Below are positions 43,507 through 59,602 of a DNA stretch of 64,000 nucleotides, piece after piece. The position numbers and the translations under genes were made by a program. This DNA comes from Sesamum alatum (taxonomy: Eukaryota; Streptophyta; Magnoliopsida; Lamiales; Pedaliaceae), in the NCBI GenBank assembly GCA_034509735.1, contig JACGWO010000002.1:41657855-41721854 (forward strand), given 5' to 3'. Position 1 is the stretch's first letter; each line of letters begins with the position of its first letter. The notes beneath the pieces are model-generated. The model saw only the letters and a program-made list of their open reading frames with translations, did no database searches and was not told the DNA's origin.

Positions 43507-45237
43507 AATCGAAGCTCAATTAATACGTGTGTATAATTTACTTTTTTGTTATATATATTTAATTGAATAAAAATATTAAGATAAAAAAAATACAACGAAT
43601 TGATTTTAAATATGTAGAATAGAAAATAATTTATATAATTAATTATTTAATTAAAAGAGATAGTTATATATTTGTGCAAAAAATAAGTAAAATAAGAATA
43701 TTTTAGACAATTCACGTTTTGTCAACTAAAGTAGTTACTTTAAAACCTTAAACTTCAATAAAAGTATACGTATATATAGATTAGTAACGTGTAAGATTAT
43801 TCTCGACTATAGGGTTTTCAAGATTGCGTTTCAGTCTATGTTTCTACATTCACAGCGCACACAACCAGAGATTCGTTGGGCTTGATTGCAAGTTCCTAAA
43901 AAAGCTTCTTTGATGTTCAAATCAGTCTGTATATACAAAAATTATATTGTAATGAGCATTAAAAGTCTCGTATTCCCCTGTATGTTACAATAATTTTGAA
44001 TTGTTGGGGAATGTTTTTATAATTGTAAAATTTCAAATACTAGACCATGCATACATAGTATCTTATGTTTATTATAAAAAGAGAGAGGAGTTTTTTGAAA
44101 GATTCTATGTAACAAAATGAGGGGGAAAGCGAAATTAACGGATCGAGGTAGTGATAAGAAAATGGACAGAGTTATTTGTCGGAATTTGAGCTAATCAAAT
44201 CATTAAATTTAAAAAAAAAAAAAACAACATTAAATACGTTTAGACATGTACTAGATTTACTAATAAACCTGTCAATAAACAAAAAAAAAAAAGAATTCGT
44301 AAGAATGATTTGAAACACTAAAAATATTTTAAGAAAATGATATTTAAGTTCTATTATTTTTCATTTTTAGTTGATAAATGATGTAATAATGTAGTTGATT
44401 ATTCTCCCTAAAAATTTCTACATTACAAGTTTTTTTCACGTTTATTTGCTACAATGAAGAGTAATTAATTAATCACAATTCACAACGACTATTGACCATT
44501 ATTGGGACAAACGAGGACAGAATATTACCCATGACTAACAATAGCAAATTCATTGATCATAACTAAGAATTATGAGACATATAACTTAATCGTGATCATA
44601 ACTTAAATTTTTATGTTGATTTATTTAATCGTAATGTATAACATTGATTTTTCACGATTTTTAAATTATACTATGTAGTGATTATTAAATTCCTGCCTTT
44701 GAAAACTTAATATAGGCGATTTATTTAATATCATGCTTAATTTTCTGAAATTAATTGAAAACAAGAGCAATATTTTTGTATTATATTTTTCTTTTCCATG
44801 ATATTAACTATTCCTCGTACGATTAATTAAAATTTCATGGCAACGGCTACATTTTGAAATGAAACAAAGTCAAAAGCCTTAAATTTCAAACATCAAGGCA
44901 TGGAGTAGAATGTAGATCTCGGACAAGTCCCATTCTCAATCTCAATTGGATTTTGTGCTACATTTGAATGCTCAATTTTTAAATACACAACAACTAAGTT
45001 TGAAAAATTAATAAAAATCACTTAATTTATTATTAGCATTAATTGTTGGGCTCAGAAATTAACAAACCATCCTTAAATTAATTAATTAATTAATTAATTT
45101 CACTCTCTTTACTTCACTTACAAGACCCAATTAATGCAGTAAGCTTCCCGGAAGACATGCCACTTTGTATTGTGTGCTGAGCTTTCCCCCACAAAAATTC
45201 AAAATATATATAAATAAATTACTTCCGTCTAAATAAG
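43507..45237. other. AT-rich intergenic DNA
   Basis: No gene. An (AATT)n run lies at 45074-45101 and A-runs at 44211 and 44282. Nothing else could be supported. Confidence 0.6.
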
Positions 45238-45299
45238 GATAAATTATATCACCATCGTTCGAAATTAGGTCTAATTATATAAACACTTTCTATCTTTTA

Positions 45300-45620
45300 G
45301 GCGTAAAGGCATTTCTGATCCTGTAACTATACACAATTCTCGTTTTAGTTCTTTATCTTTCTAGAGTTTCAAAAAGGTCCTGCAACTTTTTAATTGTCAT
45401 GATTTTGATCCTGCTTTCGTCGGAATTTCTTCAAAGTTTTCGAAAATGTCTGACATGGCGGCCCAAATTTCAGATATTTTCGACGACGTTGAAGAAATTC
45501 CGGCGTAAGGAGGACCAAAATCGTGACAATTAAAGTTACAGACTTTTTTGGAACCCTAAAAAGATAAAGGACTAAAATGAGAATGAAGTATATTTACAGG
45601 ACCAAAAATGACTTTAATCT
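45300..45620. mobile_element. Mutator-like foldback MITE, family T (45.3 kb copy)
   Basis: A near-perfect 9-bp TSD, TATCTTTTA (45291-45299) and TGTCTTTTA (45621-45629). The 321-bp palindrome runs from GGCGTAAAGGCATTTCTG to its inverse CAAAAATGACTTTAATCT. The arms contain 'gatcctgtaactatac'/'gtatatttacaggaccaa' and 'gtcggaatttcttcaa'/'ttgaagaaattccggc'. It is flanked by what looks like a broken outer MITE (45238-45290 and 45630-45725). Confidence 0.8.
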
Positions 45621-45751
45621 TGTCTTTTATAAAGTTACAGGAACACCCCTTGAGTGGGTGTTAGTGCAATGTACCCAGGGAGTGCTCGTGTGGTGTTTCG
45701 TCGTAGAATAAGGGGTGTATTTGTAATTACAGCTATAGACTCAAGAAATAT

Positions 45752-46004
45752 AGGGTTTAATACAATTTACCTTCCTGTGATATTGCAAATGAGCAAATTA
45801 CCTCCCTATGAAATAAAATAACAATTTACCCCCCTGTATTTTTCAAAATGAAGTAATTTAGGGGAGTAAATTGCTTCATTTTGAAAAACACAGGGGGTAA
45901 ATTGCTTCATTTCAAAAAAGACAAAGAGTAAATTGTTATTTATTTTTTATAGGGGTGTAATTTGCACATTTGCAATATCACGGAGAGTTGCTTGCATTTT
46001 TTCC
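45752..46004. mobile_element. Mutator-like foldback MITE, family S, copy 2
   Basis: Near-perfect 9-bp flanks, AAGAAATAT (45743-45751) and AAAAAATAT (46005-46013). It starts AGGGTTTAATACAATTTAC and contains 'gcaaatgagcaaattacc' and inverted 'ggtgtaatttgcacatttgc', matching 21961-22167. It has an extra internal duplication of 'gtaaattgcttcattt'. Confidence 0.8.
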
Positions 46005-46013
46005 AAAAAATAT

Positions 46014-46743
46014 ATTTATAAATTCACAAATTACACACGGTGTTTGTGTATGATTAGACATAACCTCAGCAAGTGCCAAATGTAATTTATGTATACAAAT
46101 GCTTCCACAAAACTATGCATATGTTAATTATATAATAATTATACTGAAATCGTAGTGGAGATTTGTTTCGACTCGCAGTCGTTTCAGCAGTGTTCGTAGC
46201 TGAAGTTTGAAGCAAGCGATTTGACTATGAGAAATCATTCACAAAAGACGGGTGAGATTTACGGAAACTGAATTAATAAATTATATATGTGCAATTTGAA
46301 GTAATGAAATTTGGTAAATATTGGCCGTATTATGCTATTTTAATATGAGATTTGAATTTATTTAAAAGTATGGGGAGTTGGTGGGGTTTGATTAAAGTAT
46401 TTATAGTGTGAATGGTGTATAAATTCAAAAGAGAGTAGGAAAACAAACAAGGGAAAAGGCAGTGGAGACAGTGTTAGCTTAGGAGGGTATGTTTGGTCTC
46501 CCACCACCATCATCAACAAAGGCCTCCTCCTCATAACAGGGCTGCTGCCCTTTTGTCTTTGTTGCACCACTTTACTTCCACTTGCAAAATATCTACCATT
46601 TTTATTTTAATTTTTCATCCACATTATGCAATATCTAAATTGATAAATTGAGGAATGTGATGATTCAATCAATACATCAATATAACTGAAAATAATAAAA
46701 ATTTATAATGAATTTACGAATTCACATAAAGTGAGATTAGGGT
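46014..46743. other. Intergenic, no gene recognised
   Basis: 46440-46590 is GC-richer, with CACCACC and CCTCCTCC, without a gene model. The remainder is AT-rich. Confidence 0.5.
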
Positions 46744-47065
46744 TGTAAGTGATTGAAGTTGAGTCAAACACATCATTATTCAAATTTGTTTGAATTGTTA
46801 TCGAGCTTTAAAAATACCGTTTGAATTTGATTTAATTATTATATAATCGAGCTCAAACAAATTTTAATTGGAACAAACATGATCGAGCTCGAGTAATTTG
46901 GTAAGTTTTAAGTATATATTTTGTTATTTTTGCACTAAACGAATTATGCTTGAAAGTTTATCGAACAATTTTTTTGTTCGAGTATGATTTGTTAAATTTA
47001 ATAAATCGAGTTCAAACGAGCTTTTATCAATTGATTTCAATTGAGTGTCGAATACAATAATTTAA
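46744..47065. mobile_element. hAT-like foldback MITE, family U, copy 2 (uninterrupted reference)
   Basis: It begins AGGGTTGTAAGTGATTGAAG. Internal GAGCTC/CTCGAG motifs and 'aataaatcgagttcaaacgagc' are shared with the 29.7-kb and 58.2-kb copies. Its reverse complement aligns through the point where the 58-kb copy is interrupted. That makes it useful for defining that insertion. Confidence 0.6.
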
Positions 47066-47749
47066 TTGTCATATGTAATTAAGTGAGATAAATATCCACT
47101 CATTCGGTGGAACTTGGATCCATTGCTTCGAACTGGATAAGGGTAATTTGGTAAAACCCCCCCAAATGACACTTATATCCTTGGAAAAGGCTAAATTTAA
47201 AAATCAAGACAAAATTTCGTGTTTGTTTATCACAACTGGACTCAACCGAACCAGAACCCGACGCTACAACTGTTGATACCATTGCTATCCAAAGTTTAGA
47301 GAACTTCCATATGGACCAGTACGGGCCAGTACAACTGTTTACTATAATATATGGGGTGTCGCTCATTCTTAAGTTGCACATTTATCACACTTATATCGAG
47401 TCTTTCAAACCCAACTACTTCATTACCCATTATGACTTAAGCTCCAGGGGATCAATTGGGGTCACCCCCAATAAAACAAATCGAGTTGTAAGTAAACTTA
47501 TCATCAGATCTAAATCGAAAACGTTTGAAAAACAATTGCACACGTCACAAACACTTAACATCCAAGTCAACAATCACCTCATCCCGACTCAAAATTGGTT
47601 CACTAAATCTCAATTTTAACTACTAAATAGGCAAAATTACATTTCTCGTCCCAAACTCCATAAGTATACGAAGCTAAACAATAAATGCTAACATTGAAGG
47701 GTGGGGATTTTAGATGAGCAATCTAGAAAAGGGTAGAATGGTAGGAGGA
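47066..47749. other. Unassigned intergenic DNA of balanced composition
   Basis: Open frames of about 100 codons occur on both strands at 47100-47620 but have no domain, no splice context and conflicting frames. I do not call a gene. Confidence 0.4.
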
Positions 47750-48200
47750 GGAGAGGAGAGCCCTTCACGAGGGACGCCCACATGGATAGCGTTTTAACTC
47801 CACCATGTGTCGTTTTAAGGCTACACCAAACTGTAAAGGACCACCGCCCCCTTTCGGGCAGGTTTCATCCGGTGACATTAGTATGTGCAGTGAAGGGGAA
47901 CAGAGAGAGCGGTCACTTCCACTATTGCCGTCACCGTAACAAAACCGGCGACAGCCGGTAATCGCGGAGACCTGCTCTTTTTGACTTATGCGTGACGTGT
48001 TCAGATATCGTGTTTCCACACTCTTGTCCGAGGAGCAGGAGGAGAAAGAAAAAAGAATTGTGTACCTTTTTTCTTTCCACGCTTTTCTAAAAGCGCGCAC
48101 GGGAAAATAGAGATTACATGCATTTCTTTTTGGGAGCGTAGGCCGTTGATTGCGGTTGAGAATAAAGCGCTACTTAGTGGGGACATTGGGACCTAATTTT
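47750..48200. promoter_or_regulatory. GC-rich island, promoter-like, no gene found
   Basis: The block contains GACGTG (47991), the inverted repeat CCGGCGACAGCCGG (47944-47957), GCGCGC (48093-48098) and several CACC/GGTG motifs. It sits between AT-rich flanks 5 kb upstream of the GH9 gene. Open frames on the minus strand lack domains. Confidence 0.3.
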
Positions 48201-50485
48201 TGACTACCATTAGCCTTACCCTTACCCATCTTCTCTTTTGTCATTTTCCTCTTTACCCTTTTCCTTTGCCAAATTTTTCTTTTCTTTTTCTCAATCAAGA
48301 ATCATATTCTCTGACACCCCCCCAACTGCCCAAATTTATATTTCATCTAATTTTTAGTTAAATATAAATTGCATTAATAAAAATAAGCATACTATAATAG
48401 CTATCATTTAGTTCTTTTCCGCGCTGCTATCCTCCATATTCTAAAAACAAAAATTATTTCGAAAGAGGTAGGATTGTAATGAATAAGAAATTTCTGTCTA
48501 ATTTCTTCTGTAAATACCCTAGCCACTACTTGTTGTTCCTTGAAAGCATTTTGGAAAATTCCGAGATTTTGTTCTTTACAACTATGGTGGACAAGTGACG
48601 CTAGTACAACCCAACGCTAAATGTTTAGCACGCCATCTTCGTGCAGCCCGTTGAGCTTTCAAATTCCATTGCATGCAAGGTCAATGCAATTGCCTTCTGG
48701 TGTATCTGATATAAGTAGCGAAAAAATGGACAGCAGAAGAAAAAATGGGAATGACTCTCATTGATTTGATCTTCAAACTATCTATGTCTGAAAACTGATA
48801 TAGGACACATGTCAATATCAATTTTCAAAAGCATGTTTTCGTTTAAAATGCTCATTACACAACTAAATAGATTATAATCGTTTTTTTCCCGTACTGTAAA
48901 CACAAATATTTTATAGAGTAATTTACGTTCATATTTTGTTTTCCCTCACAATATAATAGTAATTGTTTTGTCCTATTATTGTCGAAATTAAAGAAGTATT
49001 AAGTTGTTAAGTATGTAACATGTTGATTTGGATTTATTAAGAAGAAGTCCTCTTTGTATTATTCCTAGGTAGCTCAGGTTTAGGTTGATTCCTTTTTAAC
49101 TTATTAAAAGAAAAATAAAACAAAAAGTAGGACAAATTTGTATGGGCGCGTTTGACCGGCTGTAAACGGTAGAGAAGCGATTTTAACAGAATGGTGTCGG
49201 TGGTGATTTGATTATTAATGTGAATGCCAGATAGAAAAATTAAATGGGTGTGGGGTGTTTGTTTGTGGGGTTGTCGGGTTACCGAATCATATTACAGGTC
49301 GAATCACTTGGGGGGCACGTGTCACGCCTATCCCATGCTCAAATTTACACTTCTGTCCTTGTCATAAACACGCTGCGCCTATTCACATTTAGGTAAAATT
49401 GGAAATACGCAACCACAAGATGTAGAAGGGTGTACAGTATTTTGGTCTTTTATTTTTTATTATTTTTAGAATTTTAATTTTTTTTTATTGGAGTCTATTA
49501 TGTTTATCGAAAAAATGCATTTGTTTCTCATGTGATATCTTAAAATTAGATTTGTTTCTATTATTTTATTTTCACTAATATTTTTATCCTTTAACTTTTT
49601 AGGATTGCGTTTTGGTCCTGCATTCTTTTTAATTTTTGCGATTCCAATCCATTTCTCGATGGAGTTCAGTCTTCTCGTCGGTGGGGGTGAACTTCAGCGA
49701 ACAAAAGAACTGAAATTGAGGCATTTGGGGTGTGTTCTTGCTAAAATTATTTCTAAATAATAGTATTTTTTTATTTTGAAAAAAAATTATGCACATTTCG
49801 TGTATATATTTAATGAAATAGAAGATATAAACGTGCAATTTGATTGGTAGATTTCAAATCTTAGTAATATTTTTTTTGGATTTATTTGAATAATTCAACT
49901 AAATTAAAAAAATTTAAATCCGTCGACTCTAAATTTTGAACTATAGTTTGTTGAATATTGATGGATTTTAAATTCTTGTAATATAGAGCTATTTGAATTT
50001 TTTTTCCAAACCTTCAATCAAATCTAATCCACTGATCCAAATATAACTTAATAGACTTTGAAATAAAAAGATCCAGTTCGAATAATTTAAGATACATTAT
50101 TTGTTTTGAAATAATTTTAGTAAGAATTGTGAAATTCCATGAAAATTTGTTAGAATACATCAAATTCAAATTACATGAAAAAAATATATATGTTGTCTAC
50201 GAGTATAATTTGTGTATTTCTTTCCTTGGATTATAAGAGCTTCGGCTTCCACGGAGCATGTGAATATCCCGTATTTCCAGATAGACATTATATAACACAT
50301 TAATTAAATATTTTAATAATACGATATATGATTCTAAAATATTAATTTATAATTATATAAATATATATAATATCCTTAGTGACAATAAATAATTAGTTGT
50401 AATAATGTATTGCATTATTTTAAGGCATGTAGTTCGTGCAAGCGATAGGAAATTAATTCCACTTCTTATTTATTTTTTATACAAG
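48201..50485. other. Intergenic, no gene recognised
   Basis: Mostly AT-rich. A GC-richer patch at 49140-49390 contains CACGTGTCACG (49317-49327). CCTAGGTAGCTCAGGTT at 49064-49080 recurs exactly at 58760-58776. Confidence 0.45.
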
Positions 50486-50489
50486 CGAT

Positions 50490-50700
50490 AATTATATTAA
50501 TTAGATTAATATTTTAATAAATTGAGCAATACATCGATTTAATTAATACATTAATATGATTAAGAACTATGAAATAAATTATAATAAATTCAAATAAAAA
50601 AAAACAAAAAAAAACACATATTCGATAGATTTCAAACTCATCACTTCAAATATATTTATGGGATTTCAAACTTAACTATTAAATTAATTAAGACACTACT
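50490..50700 (-). mobile_element. SINE-like, family B, minus strand, decayed
   Basis: On the minus strand 'aatttaatagttaagtttgaaatccc' and 'gtgatgagtttgaaatctatcg' correspond to the A- and B-box regions of family B. 'attaaatcgatgtattgctcaatttatt' corresponds to its tail. Confidence 0.55.
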
Positions 50701-50994
50701 GATAATTCAACTTCTTATTTAAATTATACAAAGAAAAAGTTTCTTTTGTGTTTGTAAGAAAGTGGAAAATTGTGTCCTCCATAAGCTAATTACATATCTC
50801 GATTATCTTTTTAGCATCTTTCCTTTTGTTAACTTAATTTACTACAATTAGATGTTGATAAAAGTTCGAGCTAACTATCGTTTAAAGGTAAATTATATTT
50901 ATGTGGAAAAAATAACAAATTACATGCACTAATGATATTTTTATCTTAAAAAACGACGAGAGTTCTTTGTGACTGTGGAATGATCACATTTATA

Positions 50995-51232
50995 TCTATA
51001 AATATTGTAATATAAAAAAGGTATTTTTATCTCATAAACGGTGATTTATGACACTGCAATATTAATTTTCTTATTGTGTCGATAATAACACCAATTAGCT
51101 TTCTTTTCTTTCTTTTTCTTTTTTATGAAAAGTAATGTATTGGTTTATTTATTTATTTTATTTATAATATATTTTAAAGCGTGAAACATTATTTATTATA
51201 TGCATGTAGGGAGGGCGTGCCATGATGACTAG
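50995..51232 (+). mobile_element. Small Helitron-like element
   Basis: It begins TCTATAAATATTG after an A and ends GATGACTAG before a T, obeying the 5' TC / 3' CTRR / A-T target rule. GGGAGGGCGTGCCATGATGA precedes the end, but I see only a weak stem there. A related sequence continues to about 51455 ('ggcggtttgtaacaccgc', 'cgatgtgccatgatagttag'), suggesting a second, decayed copy side by side. Confidence 0.55.
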
Positions 51233-51459
51233 TTAATAAAAAAAATGCAATTTCCACTGACATGGCGGTTTGTAACACCGCTACCAATTTTTTTGTTGTG
51301 TCGATAATACCCTTAAGTTGGTTTTCTTTTATTTATTTAATTTTTTTATAATATATTTTAAAATATAAAAAAATATTTATTATATGCACATAAGAACAAA
51401 ACATGAAGATATATTTATTATATATACATAAAAACGATGTGCCATGATAGTTAGTATTT

Positions 51460-51978
51460 AATAAAAATAGAATGATAAAGCATTTCTAACATGTAGAATG
51501 CTTTTAGACTACATTGGAATAATGAATCTGAAGTTGGGGATTTTAGATGTCTAATGATAAATAAAAGAGTTCAAATTCTACTATTTTCATGTAAAATTAT
51601 ATTTTGTAAATATTGATGAATTTCAAAAACTTTTTGAACGAAATCATTTGAAATCATTTTTCCAACTCATGCTTCCAAATTCAAATATATTCATCCAAAC
51701 ACAACATTAAAATATTCTACTTTTGTGTTTTAAAATAACTCAAAATGATTTTTAATAGTATTTGACATTCAGATTAATTGAAATTTTAAAATGAGTATTT
51801 TATCTATAATATTAGAGTTTACAATATACTCATCAAAGTGATATAAAACTCAAGATTTACTGTCTCTACCCATAGTTAATACCTATATATATATATGTAT
51901 ACTGTATTCAAATTTCAGATTTTAATTGCAAAATATTACATTATGCCACAACATGAAAACATAATATTAAAAACAAAA
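51460..51978. other. AT-rich intergenic DNA
   Basis: Nothing recognised other than a (TA)n run at 51880-51895. Confidence 0.6.
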
Positions 51979-52185
51979 GGATAATGTATTTACACAAACC
52001 ACTCCAGACAACCAAAAAGTATGGGTAGTTTAGTAATAATGTCGACGTTTTTGAGGTATATAGGTAATTTTCTAAAAAATCGGGGTGACTTATGTAATAG
52101 ATATTGACGTTTTCTGATTGGTGTATATGTAATTTTTCAAAAAATATAAATGATTTCTATAAGTAGACCATAGGTCAATAAGTAT
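51979..52185. mobile_element. Foldback MITE, family R, decayed copy
   Basis: It starts AGGATAATGTATTTACACAAACC and carries 'gtaattttctaaaaaat' and 'tttctataagtagaccatagg', matching family R modules. The TSD is not established. Confidence 0.55.
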
Positions 52186-52329
52186 TAAATACCAATCAAT
52201 TAAATTCATATTACATTTAGTACTATATAAACTGTGTGCATAAATAATTTACCACATTATTAGATAAAATACGTGGTGATTATCTATCTATCCCGTATAT
52301 TAAATAGTGAAAATATCATAAAAAAACCT

Positions 52330-57627
<5,298 letters not shown>

Positions 57628-58233
57628 ACGAGCAACATTAAGCTATTAATCAATCAAACTTCACTCTGCTCCATTGGGTTGTGATCAAGAACTGTGCAGC
57701 TATACAAGACGCGATCCAGATCGTCTTTCTCTGTTTAAAACTTACTTTAAGTTTCAATTCCCTGTTGATTTGTGATCTGAGTAGGGATTCAAGAGTAAAT
57801 AAGGTCGAGAAACGGAGGACGAAAGGAGTGAAGAGACAGATTTAAAACAGGTGCTCATCCTCTTTCTTCTCCTCTTCACCAGTTACAGGATAGGTTGTGT
57901 GAGTGAGAGACAGTGAAAAGAGTGGGGATCATGAGAAGTAGTACACAAGACTATCAACTACTTCTCAACACAAGTTTTATGAGTCTTTTTTGCTTCTTAT
58001 TTGTACTTTGATAGCAGCAGGCTTGAGTTTCTTTTGTGTTTGATATATGTTGTAAGCTTTACAACATTTGTTTTCAACGTGAATATAGTTTGTGCAAAAC
58101 AACTCTATGCTTTAATTATCCTACATAAATTTTGATTTGTTGCTTATCATATTTGTTTATGCCTTAGAATGTCATGAAAAACCATTGTTGGATTGGATTT
58201 TTCCTATTTCATCTACTATTGTATTTGATAATC
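57628..58233 (+). other. 3' UTR and downstream flank of the GH9 gene
   Basis: Moderate GC content continues to about 58080, compatible with a 3' UTR of a few hundred bases, followed by AT-rich DNA. The exact poly(A) site is unknown. Confidence 0.5.
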
Positions 58234-59018
58234 AGGGCTGCAAATCAATCAAGCTACTCCATACTCTATCGCTAAAAGCTAGTTTATATTCGACTCGTTA
58301 AACTTAACAAACCAAACTTGATAGAAAAAAAATTGTTGAATAGGCTTTCAAGCTCGACTCGAGTTCGATTTGATTAGTACAAAAACAGTAAAATATATTT
58401 AAAAATATGAAAATACTCGACTTCGGAGTCAGTAGTTCCGATAACTGTAGCTAGGGGAAAGCCTGTCCATCAACCTAAATATCAGAAAGTAAATAGAAGG
58501 GAGAACCTTCTGCAATCAATACTGAAGAGAGCTTACTCCGCGTAGAGTTCGCTGCGAGGATCAACCCCCTTCTTTCAAGCTAGTTCAGTTCTAGATACGA
58601 AACCGACCCAAAACTTACTCCCCCTATATTGGTCATCCATTCGAGTGGCATCCGTGTAGTCAGTACCACTTGTTTCTGTCTCGAACGACTCTTGGGGTCA
58701 TTCGTTCGAGTGGCATCCGTATAGTCAGTACCACTTGTTTTTGTCTTGAACGACTCTTACCTAGGTAGCTCAGGTTAAGAAGCCACTGGCGCTTGCTATC
58801 CGTGCGGAAAGCACGAGCGTAGAGATTCGTAGTGTTCGTTCAGAGATTCCACTATATCCTTTTCACTCGCGCTCACGTTTGATCCAATTAAAACTCGTAC
58901 GAGTTCGATTAGATCAATAATGAAACAAAATTCAAACACAACTTTTTGAAGCTCAACATTAATTCACATAAATTTGAACAATGTTATGTTCAACTCGACT
59001 TGAATTATTTACGACCCT
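58234..59018. mobile_element. hAT-like foldback MITE, family U, copy 3, interrupted
   Basis: The ends AGGGCTGCAAATCAATCAAG and TTGAATTATTTACGACCCT are imperfect inverted repeats. The flanks do not give a clear 8-bp TSD. The interior matches the reverse complement of 46744-47065 but is interrupted between 58419 and 58865 by an unrelated insert. Confidence 0.7.
58420..58864. mobile_element. Unidentified 445-bp insertion with 5-bp TSD and a 65-bp tandem repeat
   Basis: ACTCG occurs at 58415-58419 and 58865-58869. In the uninterrupted relative at 46.9 kb (reverse complement) a single ACTCG occupies this place. The insert is GC-richer than its host and encodes no frame of note. It contains two copies of a 65-bp unit (58631-58695 and 58696-58760) with CGAGTGGCATCCGT and AGTCAGTACCACTTGT. 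The 5-bp TSD suggests an LTR-type integrase, but the ends (ACTTCGG.../...CCTTTTC) are not TG...CA. Confidence 0.6.
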
Positions 59019-59100
59019 ATATATTGCTCATACATGCCACGGGCATACGCAGCAGTACTAGCATACCTTATTTTATTTCGAAAGATATTTTATACACATA

Positions 59101-59134
<34 letters not shown>

Positions 59135-59602
59135 AAGCAATAGCAACATAAATCATAATAGAAAATCCAATCTGAATATCCAACACACATTTTGCTACAT
59201 TTTAAATGCTCAATGGTAATGAACAACCAGACACCTACAAAGAAAACGAATAATGAAAAAAACATCATACTCTCACCAGTTTGATATGTACAACAAGATT
59301 AAAATTTCCACACCTCATCAAAATAAAGCAAATGACAAATTTCAAGTTGGCAGATTACTCCAATGCTTTTGAGTACCTAACTCTTCTTCATCTACACGGT
59401 CGTTAATTTCTCTCATGGGCCTCCTCTTTGTCAAACCTGAGACATAGACGACACACTCTCAAGTCTCAATATAGTAAGAACCTGTCATTACGACGACAAA
59501 ACCTGTCAATGCGTTGTTTCTGCAAGTCAGACCTTACACTCTTACCATTACTGAACACAACGGATACATAAACCAAACACGAAAACGAAAACCATTGCCG
59601 CT
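59019..59602. other. Intergenic between the convergent GH9 and PP2C genes; PP2C 3' UTR
   Basis: A (TA)n microsatellite lies at 59100-59128. From about 59230 the composition fits the 3' UTR of the minus-strand PP2C gene. No further gene is seen. Confidence 0.6.
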
